From contig NZ_FLSP01000019.1 of the NCBI RefSeq assembly GCF_900091315.1, forward strand, positions 1 through 64,000: DNA of 64,000 nucleotides, written 5' to 3'. Positions 1-10,800 of this stretch are shown here, piece after piece; position 1 is the stretch's first letter; the number at the start of each line of letters is the position of its first letter. The translations under genes were made by a program, and so were the position numbers. The notes below the pieces were generated by a model, which was given only the letters and a program-made list of their open reading frames with translations, had not been told where the DNA came from and made no database searches. The stretch comes from Streptomyces sp. DI166. GTDB lineage: Bacteria; Actinomycetota; Actinomycetes; Streptomycetales; Streptomycetaceae.

Positions 1-558
<558 letters not shown>

Positions 559-679
559 ACGCACATCCAGGACCACGGCCGGGGCGACCGGTGCACGGCC
601 CGGCGGGGCGGTTTCCCCCGTCCCGCCGGGGGCACGCATCACTCACACCCCGCCACTCCCGGGGAAAGGACGCGACGTC

Positions 680-2092
680 ATGTCGGAAGCCGTCAGCCGT
701 AGCCTCACCTCGACTCCGGGCCTGCTGGAATCGCTGGATCCGCTGCTGCGGGAGTGGCTGCCACGGCAGCGGTGGTTCGCCGGGAAAGGGCGTCCCGTCA
801 CCGGGTTCACCCTGGTCGGCGCCACCGAACTCCTGCCGTCCGACAGCAAACTGGGCCTGTACCACCTGCTGGTGCGCGCCGAGCAGTCCCCCGTGCCCGG
901 CGACTGCTACCAGCTCCTGATAGGTGTGCGCGAGGCGCTGCCGCCCCGGCTGGCGCCCGCGCTGATCGGCCATGTGGACCGGGGCCCGCTCACCGGACGG
1001 ACGGTGTACGAGGCCCTGTACGACCCCCGGCCCGCCGAGGTGCTCCTGGAGGCGCTGCGCGCCAGGGCACGTATCGGCGGGCTTTTCTTCGAGGCGGAGA
1101 GGGAGCAGGAGATCCGCCCGGGCCTGGTGCCCCGGGTGGTGACCTCCGAGCAGTCCAACTCCTCGATCGTCTACGGGGACACCTACATCCTGAAGGTCCT
1201 GCGCCGGGTGGTGCCCGGCGTCAACCCCGATCTGGAGCTGCCGCTGGCGCTGGCCCGCGAGGGCTGTCCCCGGGTGCCCCCGCCGACGGCGTGGATACGG
1301 GCGGAGCTGGACGGGGAGCCGTATGTGCTCGGGGTGCTCCAGCCCTTCGTGCAGGGCGCCGCGGACGGCTGGGAGCTGGCGCTGCGCGAACTGGCCAAAG
1401 GGGAGGACTTCGTCGCCGAGGCGAGGGCGCTCGGGCGGGCCACCGCCGAGGTGCACACCGCCCTGGCCCGCGCCCTGCCGACGGTCACTCTCGGCCGGAC
1501 GCAGGTGGAGCTGATGGCCTCGGCCATGACGGAGCGCCTGGTGGCGGCCGCGCAGGCGGTGCCCGCGCTGCGGCCGTACGAGCCGGGCCTGCGGTCCGCG
1601 TTCGAGGCTCTGGCCGCACTGGCGGCGGAGGGCCGCACCTGGACCGCCCAGCGGGTGCACGGCGATCTGCATCTGGGTCAGTGTCTGCGCTCGCCCGCCG
1701 GGCAGTGGTGGCTGATCGACTTCGAGGGGGAGCCGGCCAAGTCGCTCACCGAGCGGAGGATGCCGCAGCCCCCGCTGCGGGACATCGCCGGAATGCTGCG
1801 CTCCTTCGACTACGCGGCCCACTCCACCCCGTCGCCGGTGCCGGGCTGGGCGGAGAGCTGCCGGGCGGCGTACTGCTCCGGCTACGCCGAGGTCTCCGGC
1901 GCGGACCCGCGCACCGATCCGGTACTGCTGCGGGCCTGCGAGACCGACAAAGCGGTCTACGAGGTCGTCTACGAGGCACGCCACCGCCCCGACTGGCTTC
2001 CGGTACCGCTGTCGGCCGTACGCCGTCTCGCCTTGGACGACGGCACCCCTGCCCCGCTCACCTCACCCGCGCCCAGGAGGCCCCACCCGTGA
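680..2092 (+). CDS. mak: Maltokinase
   Basis: The 470-aa cytosolic kinase phosphorylates maltose to maltose-1-phosphate with ATP, the donor used by GlgE. Residues about 25-35 hold the [13 protein letters not shown] motif of the Mak N-terminal cap. The kinase-like lobe has a Brenner motif HGDLHLGQ near residues 327-334 and the metal-binding IDFEGEP near residue 347, as in aminoglycoside phosphotransferase-fold kinases. The ATG at 680 follows a good ribosome binding site (ggaaagga, 662-670). It lies 121 bp after treS and overlaps glgB by the sequence GTGA, so translation is probably coupled. In some actinobacteria treS and mak are fused; here they are separate. Older annotations call this protein pep2. 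Confidence 0.95.
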   Translation: MSEAVSRSLTSTPGLLESLDPLLREWLPRQRWFAGKGRPVTGFTLVGATELLPSDSKLGLYHLLVRAEQSPVPGDCYQLLIGVREALPPRLAPALIGHVDRGPLTGRTVYEALYDPRPAEVLLEALRARARIGGLFFEAEREQEIRPGLVPRVVTSEQSNSSIVYGDTYILKVLRRVVPGVNPDLELPLALAREGCPRVPPPTAWIRAELDGEPYVLGVLQPFVQGAADGWELALRELAKGEDFVAEARALGRATAEVHTALARALPTVTLGRTQVELMASAMTERLVAAAQAVPALRPYEPGLRSAFEALAALAAEGRTWTAQRVHGDLHLGQCLRSPAGQWWLIDFEGEPAKSLTERRMPQPPLRDIAGMLRSFDYAAHSTPSPVPGWAESCRAAYCSGYAEVSGADPRTDPVLLRACETDKAVYEVVYEARHRPDWLPVPLSAVRRLALDDGTPAPLTSPAPRRPHP

Positions 2093-4563
2093 CCCGCCGA
2101 GCCCCGTCCCCCGGTCCGGACCCGCACGAGCCGGCCGAGCAGACGTCCGAGGAGAAGAGCATCGCGAAGAAGGCCGCGAAGAAAGCGGCGAAGAAGGCCG
2201 TCAAGCAGACCGCCAAGAAGTCCGCCGCGAAGAAGGCCACGGCCGAGAAAGCGGTCACGAAGAAGGCGGCCTCGAAGAAGGCGGCGGTGAAGAAGGCCCC
2301 CGCCAAGAAGTCCGGGGAGAAGAAGGCTCCCGCCAAGAAGGCTCCCTCCAAGAAGACCCCGGCGAAAAAGCCCGTACCGCCCCCCGAGATCACCGTCTCC
2401 CCCGCCGTGAACGCCGACGACCGTGCCCGGCTGCTGGCCGGCACCCATCACGCACCGCACGCCGTCCTCGGCGCGCACCTCGTGCCCGGCGGTGTGGCCT
2501 TCCGGGCCTTCCGGCCGTACGCCCGTTCCGTGACCGTGCTCACCGGGGACGCCCAAAGCGAGCTGCACGACGACGGCGACGGGTTCTTCTCGGGGCTGCT
2601 GCCGCTGGCGGAGGTGCCGGAGTACCGGCTGCTCGTGGTGTACGACGGCGCGGAGCTGGAGACCGAGGACCCGTACCGCTTCCTGCCCGCGCTCGGTGAG
2701 CTGGACCTGCATCTGATCGGCGAGGGGCGGCACGAGGAGCTGTGGCGGGCGCTCGGCGCGGAGCCCATGACGCACCAGGGCGTGTCCGGCACCCGGTTCA
2801 CGGTGTGGGCGCCGAACGCGCGCGGGGTGCGGCTGGCGGGCACCTTCAACTTCTGGGACGGCACCGGGTTCCCGATGCGCTCGCTGGGCGGGAGCGGGGT
2901 GTGGGAGCTGTTCGTCCCGGCGATAGGCGAGGGCGAGCTGTACAAGTTCGAGATCACCCGGCCCGACGGTTCACGGACCTTGCGCGCCGACCCGCTGGCC
3001 CGCCGTACCGAGGCCCCGCCGAACACCTCCTCGATCGTGCACGCGTCGGCGTACGAGTGGGGCGACGCGGAGTGGATGGCGCGGCGTGGGGAGACCCCCG
3101 TGCACGAGGCGCCCTTCTCCGTCTACGAGCTCCACCTCCCCTCCTGGCGGCCGGGGCTCACCTACCGGCAGCTCGCCGAGCAGCTCCCCGCGTACGTCAA
3201 GGACCTGGGCTTCACGCACGTGGAGTTCATGCCGGTCGCCGAGCACCCCTTCGGGGGTTCCTGGGGCTACCAGGTCACCGGGTTCTACGCGCCGACGGCC
3301 CGACTGGGCATGCCGGACGACTTCAAGTTCCTGGTGGACGCCCTGCACCGGGCGGGCATCGGGGTGCTGATGGACTGGGTGCCGGCCCATTTCCCGCGCG
3401 ACGACTGGGCGTTGGCCGAGTTCGACGGGCGCCCGCTGTACGAGCACGAGGACCCGTTGCGCTCGGCGCATCCCGACTGGGGCACGCTGGAGTTCGACTT
3501 CGGCCGGCGCGAGGTGCGCAACTTCCTGGTGGCGAACGCCCTTTACTGGTGCGAGGAGTTCCACATCGACGGGCTGCGGGTGGACGCGGTCGCCTCGATG
3601 CTCTACCTCGACTACTCGCGCGAGCCGGGGCAGTGGACGCCGAATGTGTTCGGCGGGCGGGAGAACCTGGACGCGGTGGCCTTCCTCCAAGAGATGAACG
3701 CCACGGTGTACCGGCGTTCGCCGGGTGTGGTGACCATCGCGGAGGAGTCGACGGCCTGGGAGGGTGTCACCCGGCCGACCGACAGCGGCGGGCTCGGCTT
3801 CGGGCTGAAGTGGAACATGGGCTGGATGCACGACTCGCTGGGCTATCTCGCCCATGAGCCGGTGCACCGCAAGTACCACCACCACGAGATGACCTTCTCG
3901 ATGGTGTACGCGTACAGCGAGAACTACGTGCTGCCGATCTCGCACGACGAGGTCGTGCACGGCAAGCGGTCGCTGGTGTCGAAGATGCCGGGCGACTGGT
4001 GGCAGCAGCGCGCCAACCACCGGGCGTACCTGGGCTTCATGTGGGCCCACCCCGGCAAGCAACTGCTGTTCATGGGGCAGGAGTTCGCGCAGGGCGCCGA
4101 GTGGTCGGAGGCGCACGGGCCGGACTGGTGGCTGCTGGATCCGGCCTACGGCGCCGAGCCGGACCACCGGGGGGTACGGGACCTGGTCCGGGACCTGAAC
4201 ACGGTGTACCGGCACACCCCGGCGCTGTGGCAGCGGGACACCGACCCGGCCGGTTTCCGGTGGGTGGTCGGCGACGCGGCGGACGACAATGTCTTCGCCT
4301 TCCTGCGCCACGCCGCCGACGGCACTCCCCTGCTGGCGGTCTCCAACTTCTCGCCCGTGGTACGCCACGACTACCGCCTCGGGGTGCCCGAGGAGGTCCC
4401 GGCCTGGTACGAGGCCCTCAACACCGACGCCGCCCGGTACGGCGGCGGCGATGTCGTCAATCCGGAGGCCCTGAAGCCGGAAGGCCAGCCCTGGCACGGC
4501 TTTTCGACGAGCGTCCGCCTGACGCTGCCACCGCTGTCGACCGTCTGGCTGCGCCCCGCCTAG
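2089..4563 (+). CDS. glgB: 1,4-alpha-glucan branching enzyme with a lysine-rich N-terminal head
   Basis: This 824-aa GH13 enzyme makes alpha-1,6 branches in glycogen or GlgE glucan. The GTG at 2089 overlaps the maltokinase stop and follows AGGAGG at about 2076. Residues about 20-95 are a run of KKAAKK/KKAPAKK repeats resembling histone H1-like tails. Then come the GlgB N-domain, a CBM48 fold (about 225-310) and the catalytic barrel with [11 protein letters not shown], the nucleophile in GLRVDAV (D499), the acid in AEEST (E552) and ISHDE (D620). The all-beta C-domain ends at 824. Without the basic head the length is near 730 aa, normal for GlgB. The last base pairs (ctag, 4560-4563) also supply the stop of the convergent helicase gene. 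Confidence 0.96.
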   Translation: MTRRAPSPGPDPHEPAEQTSEEKSIAKKAAKKAAKKAVKQTAKKSAAKKATAEKAVTKKAASKKAAVKKAPAKKSGEKKAPAKKAPSKKTPAKKPVPPPEITVSPAVNADDRARLLAGTHHAPHAVLGAHLVPGGVAFRAFRPYARSVTVLTGDAQSELHDDGDGFFSGLLPLAEVPEYRLLVVYDGAELETEDPYRFLPALGELDLHLIGEGRHEELWRALGAEPMTHQGVSGTRFTVWAPNARGVRLAGTFNFWDGTGFPMRSLGGSGVWELFVPAIGEGELYKFEITRPDGSRTLRADPLARRTEAPPNTSSIVHASAYEWGDAEWMARRGETPVHEAPFSVYELHLPSWRPGLTYRQLAEQLPAYVKDLGFTHVEFMPVAEHPFGGSWGYQVTGFYAPTARLGMPDDFKFLVDALHRAGIGVLMDWVPAHFPRDDWALAEFDGRPLYEHEDPLRSAHPDWGTLEFDFGRREVRNFLVANALYWCEEFHIDGLRVDAVASMLYLDYSREPGQWTPNVFGGRENLDAVAFLQEMNATVYRRSPGVVTIAEESTAWEGVTRPTDSGGLGFGLKWNMGWMHDSLGYLAHEPVHRKYHHHEMTFSMVYAYSENYVLPISHDEVVHGKRSLVSKMPGDWWQQRANHRAYLGFMWAHPGKQLLFMGQEFAQGAEWSEAHGPDWWLLDPAYGAEPDHRGVRDLVRDLNTVYRHTPALWQRDTDPAGFRWVVGDAADDNVFAFLRHAADGTPLLAVSNFSPVVRHDYRLGVPEEVPAWYEALNTDAARYGGGDVVNPEALKPEGQPWHGFSTSVRLTLPPLSTVWLRPA

Positions 4564-6809
4564 GCCGCCAGCCCCTCGGGCAGGTTCCCGGTGTGCAGGA
4601 CGCCCAGCCTCTGCGTCGCCCGGGTCAGGGCGACGTAGAGGTCGCTGGTGCCGTAGCGGCCGGGTTCGACGACCAGGACCGAGTCGAACTCCAGGCCCTT
4701 GGCCTGGCGCGGGTCCAGCAGGACGACGGTTCGGGTGAGGTCCGGTTCCGCGCCCGCCGTCACCCCGTCGAGGCGGGCGGCGATGCGGCGGTGCAGGTCG
4801 CGCGGGGCGATCACCGCCAGGCGGCCCTCCTCCGGGGTGAGTTCGGCGACCGCCTCGGCGACCGCGCCCGGCACGTCGTCGGTTGCGCGGACCCAGGGGC
4901 GTACGCCGGTGGACCGCACCGAGCTGGGCGGCTCGAAGTCCGGGTTCTCGGCGCGGACCACGCCCGCCGCCAGCTCCATGATCTCGGCCGGGGTGCGGTA
5001 GTTGACGCCGAGCCGGGTGTGCGTCCAGCGGTCCTCCACGTACGGGCCGAGGATGTCCGCCCAGGCGCCGACGCCCGCCGCCTCGGCGGTCTGCGCCGGG
5101 TCGCCGACCAGGGTCATCGAGCGGGTCGGGCTGCGCCGCATCAGCAGCCGCCAGGCCATCGGGGACAGCTCCTGCGCCTCGTCGACGATGATGTGCCCGA
5201 ACGCCCAGGTGCGGTCGGCCGCCGCGCGCTCGGCGGCGCTGCGGTGGTCCTCTTCCTCCTGCCGCTCGGCGAACCGCTCGGCGTCGATGATGTCGTGCGC
5301 CGAGAGCACCTCCGACTCGTCGTCGTCCTTGTCCTCGAACTCGTAGGTGCGGGAGGCGTAGGAGACGTCCAGCACACCCTGCGCGTAGGCGACCTGGGTC
5401 TCCCGCTCGCGCTCGGCCCGCAGCCGGGCCGCCCGGTCGTCGTCGCCGAGGAGTTCGGCGGCCTCGTCGAGCAGGGGGACGTCCGCCACCGTCCAGGCCC
5501 GGGTCACCGGGCGGCGTACGGCGGCCGCGTCGGCGTCGGTGAGGTAGCCCTCGGGCTCGGCGAGGAAGTCGGCGACCAGGCGCTGCGGGGTGAGCACCGG
5601 CCACAGCTGGTCGATCGCGGACCAGACCTCGGGGTTCTCGGCGAGTTCGTCGCGGATCTGGGTGATGTCGGTAGGGTCCAGCAGGTTCGTACCGTCGTAG
5701 GGGTCGGTGCCGATGCGTTCGGCGACCATGTCGGTGAGGGTGTTGAGGATGTGGCCCTCGAAGACCTCGCGGGCCGTGTTGTGCGGGAGTTCGGCGGCGC
5801 GGGTGCGGTCGCGGGCGACGCTCACCAGGCCGTCGTCGAGCATCAGTACCTCGCGGTCGTGCTCGATGGCGATCACCGGGTCGGGCAGGGCCTGCCGGTC
5901 GCGTACGACCTCGGCGAGCACGTCGGCCATGTCGGCGCGGCCCTTCACGGCGGCCGCCTCCGGGGTGTCCACGGCGGTCGCCCGTACGCCGGGGAACAAC
6001 TCGCCGACGGTGGCCAGGAGTACGCCGGTCTCGCCGAGGGAGGGCAGGACCTCACCGATGTAACCGAGGAAGGCGGGGTTGGGGCCGACGATCAGAACGG
6101 CCCGGCGGGCGAGGAGTTCGCGGTGCTCGTAGAGGAGGTAGGCGGCCCGGTGCAGGGCGACGGCGGTCTTGCCGGTGCCGGGTCCGCCCTCCACGACCAG
6201 GACGCCGCGGTGCGGGGCGCGGATGATCTCGTCCTGTTCGGCCTGGATGGTCCGCACGATGTCGCCCATGCGGCCGGTGCGCGCGGAGTTGAGGGCGGCG
6301 AGCAGCACGGCGTCGCCGCTCGGGTCCTCGTGGCCGGTGCGCTCCTCGTCGCCGAGATCGAGGATCTCGTCGTGCAGCGCGGTCACGGTCCGGTCGTGGG
6401 TGCTGATGTGCCGACGCCTGCGCAGGCCCATCGGGGTGTGGCCGGTGGCCAGGTAGAAGGGGCGGGCGACATCGGCGCGCCAGTCGATGAGGATCGGGGT
6501 GCGTTCGGTGTCGTCGGTGCGCAGTCCGATACGGCCGATGTGGTGGCTGACGCCGGAGGAGAGGTCGATTCGGCCGAAGCAGAGCGAGCCGTCGACCGCG
6601 TTCAGGGCGGCGAGCAGTCCGGAGCGTTCGGCGACCAGGATGTCCCGCTCCAGACGGGCCTGCATCGGCGTGTTTCCCTGGGCGAGCGCGTCGGTGACCC
6701 CGGCCTGGGTCTCGCCGCGCAGCTCGTCCACGCGCGCGTAGAGGCCGTCGATGAATTTCTGCTCGGCGCGCATTTCGTCGTCCGGAAATTCGCTGTTTGA
6801 CAATTCCAC
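4560..6809 (-). CDS. helD: HelD/HelR-type RNA polymerase-recycling motor ATPase (UvrD-like superfamily 1)
   Basis: About 749 aa. The N-terminal coiled-coil arm ([16 protein letters not shown]) precedes a split helicase core with Walker A GGPGTGKT (K214) and Walker B IIVDEAQE (D543). The late motifs [27 protein letters not shown] and [11 protein letters not shown] are all present. This layout is that of actinobacterial class II HelD proteins, which remove RNA polymerase from DNA; the HelR members give rifamycin tolerance. The function here is inferred from family. In-frame starts are GTG 6830, GTG 6809 and ATG 6773. An AT-rich promoter-like stretch sits at 6820-6830, so I prefer 6809. Its end overlaps glgB by 4 bp, tail to tail. 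I did not recognise a rifamycin-associated element upstream. Confidence 0.85.
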   Translation of the reverse strand: MELSNSEFPDDEMRAEQKFIDGLYARVDELRGETQAGVTDALAQGNTPMQARLERDILVAERSGLLAALNAVDGSLCFGRIDLSSGVSHHIGRIGLRTDDTERTPILIDWRADVARPFYLATGHTPMGLRRRRHISTHDRTVTALHDEILDLGDEERTGHEDPSGDAVLLAALNSARTGRMGDIVRTIQAEQDEIIRAPHRGVLVVEGGPGTGKTAVALHRAAYLLYEHRELLARRAVLIVGPNPAFLGYIGEVLPSLGETGVLLATVGELFPGVRATAVDTPEAAAVKGRADMADVLAEVVRDRQALPDPVIAIEHDREVLMLDDGLVSVARDRTRAAELPHNTAREVFEGHILNTLTDMVAERIGTDPYDGTNLLDPTDITQIRDELAENPEVWSAIDQLWPVLTPQRLVADFLAEPEGYLTDADAAAVRRPVTRAWTVADVPLLDEAAELLGDDDRAARLRAERERETQVAYAQGVLDVSYASRTYEFEDKDDDESEVLSAHDIIDAERFAERQEEEDHRSAAERAAADRTWAFGHIIVDEAQELSPMAWRLLMRRSPTRSMTLVGDPAQTAEAAGVGAWADILGPYVEDRWTHTRLGVNYRTPAEIMELAAGVVRAENPDFEPPSSVRSTGVRPWVRATDDVPGAVAEAVAELTPEEGRLAVIAPRDLHRRIAARLDGVTAGAEPDLTRTVVLLDPRQAKGLEFDSVLVVEPGRYGTSDLYVALTRATQRLGVLHTGNLPEGLAA

Positions 6810-6842
6810 TCCCGCCCGGATATACTGCACTTACTCAGCTTC

Positions 6843-6872
6843 TTCGCGATCAAATTCTTCTGAAGTCGCGAA
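6843..6872. promoter_or_regulatory. Inverted repeat upstream of helD
   Basis: TTCGCGA at 6843-6849 and TCGCGAA at 6866-6872 are perfect inverted arms separated by 16 bp. They lie 34-63 bp upstream of the preferred helD start, where an operator or promoter element would be. No known factor is recognised. Confidence 0.35.
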
Positions 6873-6890
6873 TCATTGAATATACGCAAA

Positions 6891-6924
6891 GAAATCCCCC
6901 GGACGCAATTACCCGGGGGATTTC
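6891..6924 (-). terminator. Rho-independent terminator of trxA
   Basis: The perfect 12-bp arms GAAATCCCCCGG (6891-6902) and CCGGGGGATTTC (6913-6924) enclose a 10-nt loop. In the leftward direction the hairpin is followed by a T-rich tract (tttgcgtatattc). It sits just beyond the trxA stop and before helD, so it separates the two leftward genes. Confidence 0.8.
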
Positions 6925-6942
6925 CGCTGTTCCGGACCGGGT

Positions 6943-7260
6943 TCAGACGACGTCGGCCAGCTCCTCCAGCAGCCGTCGCTTCGGCCGCGCCCCGACCATC
7001 GACTTCACCGGCTCCCCGTCCCGGAAGACCATGAAGGTGGGCATGGACAGCACCTTGTAGGCGTTGGTGATGTCGGGATTGCGGTCCACGTTCAGCTGCA
7101 CCACCTTCAGCCGCTCCCCGGTCTCCTCGTCCAGCGCGCGCAGCACCGGCCCCATCTGCCGGCAGGGCGGGCACCAGTCGGCGGTGAACTCCACCAGCAC
7201 CGGCTGCCCCGCCCCGATGACCTCGCTCGCGAAGTCGCCATCCGTCACTTCCTGCACCAC
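6943..7260 (-). CDS. trxA: Thioredoxin with WCPPC active site
   Basis: This 105-aa single-domain thioredoxin is of normal family length. The redox motif is W29-C-P-P-C33 instead of the usual WCGPC. The fold-defining Asp (FTADWC), the cis-Pro segment SMPTFMVF and the terminal helix are present. It reduces cytosolic disulfides. The GTG at 7260 is chosen because GGGAGGG lies about 7 nt upstream; it starts 2 nt after the merR stop, so the two are one transcript. The Pro at the second inter-cysteine position normally changes redox potential, so this may be a specialised thioredoxin rather than the housekeeping one. The upstream MerR gene suggests stress-inducible expression. Confidence 0.92.
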   Translation of the reverse strand: MVQEVTDGDFASEVIGAGQPVLVEFTADWCPPCRQMGPVLRALDEETGERLKVVQLNVDRNPDITNAYKVLSMPTFMVFRDGEPVKSMVGARPKRRLLEELADVV

Positions 7261-7262
7261 GG

Positions 7263-7634
7263 CTACCCTCCCAGTTCGCACTTCGGATCCTCCGCGAGCG
7301 CGAGCCGCACCCCGATCTTCGCCCGCACGGCCTGCAACTCGCCGATCAGCGCGTCGAGTTCGTCCAGCTTGCGCCGGTACACCGCGAGCGAGGCCGGGCA
7401 CACGTCGCCCTCGGGATGCCCGGCCCGCAGACACTCCACGAACGGCCGGGTCTCCTCCAGGTCGAACCCGAAGTCCTGGAGCGTCCGGATCTGCCGCAGC
7501 AGCTTCAGATCGCTCTCGTCGTAGGTCCGGTAACCGTTAGTCGTGCGCCGCGCGGGCAGCAGCCCCCGGGACTCGTAGTACCGCAGCGTCCGGGTCGTGG
7601 TCCCGGCCCGCTCGGCCAGCTCGCCGATTCGCAT
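7263..7634 (-). CDS. MerR-family transcriptional regulator
   Basis: This 123-aa protein begins MRIGELAERAGTTTRTLRYYE, the classical MerR winged helix (residues 1-70), followed by the dimerising helix (about 80-115). Cysteines occur at CLRAG, VCPAS and near the C-terminus (PKCELGG), compatible with a thiol or metal sensor, but no canonical metal-site spacing is recognised. It is the first gene of a merR-trxA operon (2 bp apart). An 8+8 bp palindrome at 7650-7669 lies 16 bp upstream of the ATG and is the likely autoregulatory operator. Its inducer is unknown; the link to a thioredoxin suggests oxidative or electrophile stress. Confidence 0.9.
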   Translation of the reverse strand: MRIGELAERAGTTTRTLRYYESRGLLPARRTTNGYRTYDESDLKLLRQIRTLQDFGFDLEETRPFVECLRAGHPEGDVCPASLAVYRRKLDELDALIGELQAVRAKIGVRLALAEDPKCELGG

Positions 7635-7649
7635 ACGTACGACCGTAGA

Positions 7650-7669
7650 CCTTGACGCGGACGTCAAGG
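7650..7669 (-). promoter_or_regulatory. Probable MerR operator/promoter of merR-trxA
   Basis: CCTTGACG and CGTCAAGG form a perfect inverted repeat with a 4-bp centre. Read leftward it contains a TTGACG -35-like hexamer, so the dyad would lie within the core promoter, which is how MerR proteins act. The exact -10 is uncertain. Confidence 0.65.
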
Positions 7670-7831
7670 CAACGCCCTCCTCGAAGCGCGGACGCCCGCC
7701 GAACATGGGCTCGGCACCAGGGAATTGAGGCCCGGCTTGGACATGGACAAAGCTTTTGTACACCCGATCGGATGACCGGACTGAGCCGAGCGGGTGACCG
7801 GCGGGCGGAACGTCACTTCGGTGCGTTTTGG

Positions 7832-10800
7832 ATGAAGTCCATGATCTTTTCTGCAGCGACCGGGACCCGCTCCTACCCGGTCGGCGACTCTGGTTTCCCG
7901 CTTCCCGTGCACCGGGCCGTCGCCACCGTCGCACTCCGCGCACCGGACCTCCCCGCCGTCGTGGAAGAGGGTGGCAGGACTTGGTCGTACCGCGAACTGT
8001 GCTGCTGGGCACAGGAGTTGGCCAACCTGCTGCGGGCGGCCGAAGTCGGACCGGGTACGGCGGTCGCGCTGCGGCTGCCGCGTTCGGCACGGCTGATCGC
8101 GGGGCTGCTCGCGGTCTTCGAGACCGGTGCCGCCGCCGTCGTGCTGGATCCGCGGACCCCCGCCGAACGCCTGGCCGCCATCGAGGACGACGCGGGGTGC
8201 GTGGCGGTACTCGTGCCGGACGCGGAGACCGCGCGTCCGGGCGGTCCCCGGCCCGTGCCCGTTCCCGTGCCCGCCGTCTCCCCCGGCGGCGAGAGCCTGG
8301 GTTCCGGCTCACCGGACGGCGAGCCGGACCGCGTGGCCTGCGTCTTCTACACCTCGGGATCAACCGGCCGCCCCAAGGGTGTGCAGCTCACCCACCGCAA
8401 TCTGGCGAGCTTCGCCGCCGACCCCCGCTGGGAGCGGCCCGGCCACCGGGTCACGGCGCTGGTCTCCGCCCTCGGTTTCGACGCCCTCAGCCACGACCTG
8501 TGGCTGCCGCTCCCCCGCGGCGGCACGGTGGTCGTACCGGCCGAGGACCGGGTGGACGCGCACCGGCTTGCCGCGCTGGCCGCCGGTCACGGTGTCACCG
8601 GTGTCTTCCTGACCACCGCCTGGTTCAACCAGATCGCCGCCGACGACCCCGGCGCGCTGCGCGGACTGCACACGGTCCTCACCGGCGGCGAGGCCGCCGA
8701 CCCGCGAGCGTTCGCCCAAGTCCGGGCAGCTTGCCCCGAGTTGGGGATCGAGCACGTCTACGGCCCCACCGAGTGCACCACCTTCACCACCCGGCACCCG
8801 CTGCCGCCGGGCGAGCCGGTCCCCGGGGAACGGGTCCCGATCGGCACGGGTCTGCCCGGGGCCACCGTACGGCTGCTCGGCCCGGATCTGGCCGAGGTGG
8901 CTGTCGGCGAGCCCGGCGAGGTGTATGTCGCCGGCGAGCAGGTCGCCCTGGGGTACCTGGGGCGGCCGGGCCTGACCGCCGAGCGGTTCGTCGCAGACCC
9001 CTACGGCCCGCCGGGCGCCCGTATGTACCGCACCGGGGACCTGGCCGTCCGCCGGTTGGACGGCGCCCTTGAGTACCTGGCGCGCAACGACGACCAGGTC
9101 AAGATCCGCGGCCACCGGGTCGAACCGGGCGAGGCACGCGCCGCCCTGGCCGCCCTGCCCGGAGTGGCCCAGGCGGTGGTGGTCGTACGGGACAGGCGGC
9201 TGGTCGGCTACGCGGTACCCGAGCCCGACGCGACGGAGCTCACCGGGGAGGAGCTGCGCGCCCGCCTCGGCCGTGTACTGCCCGAATACCTGGTGCCCAC
9301 GGCCGTACTGCTGATCGACGAGATCCCGCTGACCGTGAACGGCAAGGTCGACCGGGCGGCACTGCCCGCCCCCGCCGCCGTACGCGCCGGGGCGGGGGTC
9401 CCGCGCACGCCCGCCGAGCGGGCGCTGTGCGCGGCCTTCGCCGAGGTGCTGGGGCTGCCCGGCACGGGCACCGACGACGACTTCTTCGCCCTCGGCGGCG
9501 ACAGCATCACCGCGATGCGGCTGGTCAGCCGGGTTCGCCGGGAGAACGTGGCGATCAGCTCGCAGGACGTCTTCCGGCTGCGCACCCCCGGCGCCCTGGC
9601 CGCCGCCGCGCAGGCGGCGACCCCGGCCGCGGACCTGCTGCACCAGGAGGCCACCGGCAGGCTCCGGATGCCGCCGATCGCGCTGTGGCTGCGCGAACAG
9701 GGCCCGGGAGTGAAGGAGTTCGTCCAGTCGGCGCTGCTGGAGACACCGGCCGGTCTGGCGCGGCCGGCGCTCCTCGCCGCCCTCCAGGCGGTGCTCGACC
9801 GGCACGACGCGCTGCGCACCCGGCTCCCCGACCCGTCCACCGACGCCGTGTGGCAGCCCGAGGTGCTGACACCGGGCGAGGTCGAGGCGAGCACCCTGCT
9901 GGACGTGGTGGACGTGCGGGAACTGCCGGGAACTCCCGGCCCGCACGCCGTCCGGGAGGCGGTCGGGCACGCCATGCGGTCGCTGGACCTGCCCGCGGGC
10001 CGGACCCTGCGCGCGGTGTGGTGGGACGCGGGCGCCGAGCGGCCGGGCCGACTGCTGCTGGCCGTGCACCATCTGGTCGTGGACGGGGTCTCCTGGCAGG
10101 TGATCGCCCAGGACCTGGCGCGGGCCGCCGAGGACCCGCGGTCCCTGGGCGCCTGGGGAACGGCCACCCCCTACCTGCGCTGGGTGCGGGAGAACAACGA
10201 CCGGACCGACAGTGACGAGGTGCTGGCGACGCTGCCGCACTGGCTGGCGGCGGGCGTCCCGGCGGAGCGGCCCTGGCCCGCGCGCGGGCCGCTGGACCCG
10301 GAGCTGGACACCGTCGGCACGTCCCGCTCCCTGGAGTCGGTGCTGCCGGCCGAGGTCGGACGCGCCCTGCTCACCACGGCTCCGGCCCACTACGGCGCCA
10401 CCACCCAGGAGTTGCTGCTGGCGGCGCTGACGGTGGCCGCGGCCCGGCGCGGCGGTTCCCGGACGCTGGTCCTGGACACCGAGGGGCACGGTCGGGACGG
10501 CGCGGCGGGTGCCGAGGGGGCCGATGTGTCCGCCACGGTGGGCTGGTTCACCTGCATGTTCCCGGTGCGCCTGGAGTGCCCCGGGCAGGCGGCGGACCCG
10601 GGCGCGGGGGACGCGGCCCTCGCCGCCGCGGTGCGTGCCGTCCGCGAACAGTGGCAGCGGGTGCCGCGCGACCGCGCCTCGTACGGACTGCTGCGGCACC
10701 TGCATCCGCAGACGGCCGGTCTGCTGTCCGCCGCGCCCGGACGGCCCGTCCTCTTCAACTACCTGGGCCGGTACGCCGTCGCGGGCGCCGAGGGCTGGCC

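Noticed and set aside
754..2088. Upstream in-frame extension of the branching enzyme over the maltokinase gene
   Set aside because: Arg/Gly/Ala-rich shadow of the maltokinase; the GTG at 2089 with AGGAGG is the real start.
2971..5604. Long minus-strand frame spanning glgB and helD
   Set aside because: Antisense to glgB and out of frame with helD; composition is Arg/Gly/Val repeats typical of shadow frames.
7670..7831. Iron box (DmdR/IdeR-type) upstream of the NRPS, which would indicate a siderophore
   Set aside because: No TTAGGTTAGGCTAACCTAA-like palindrome is present, and no ornithine hydroxylase or siderophore transporter is nearby.
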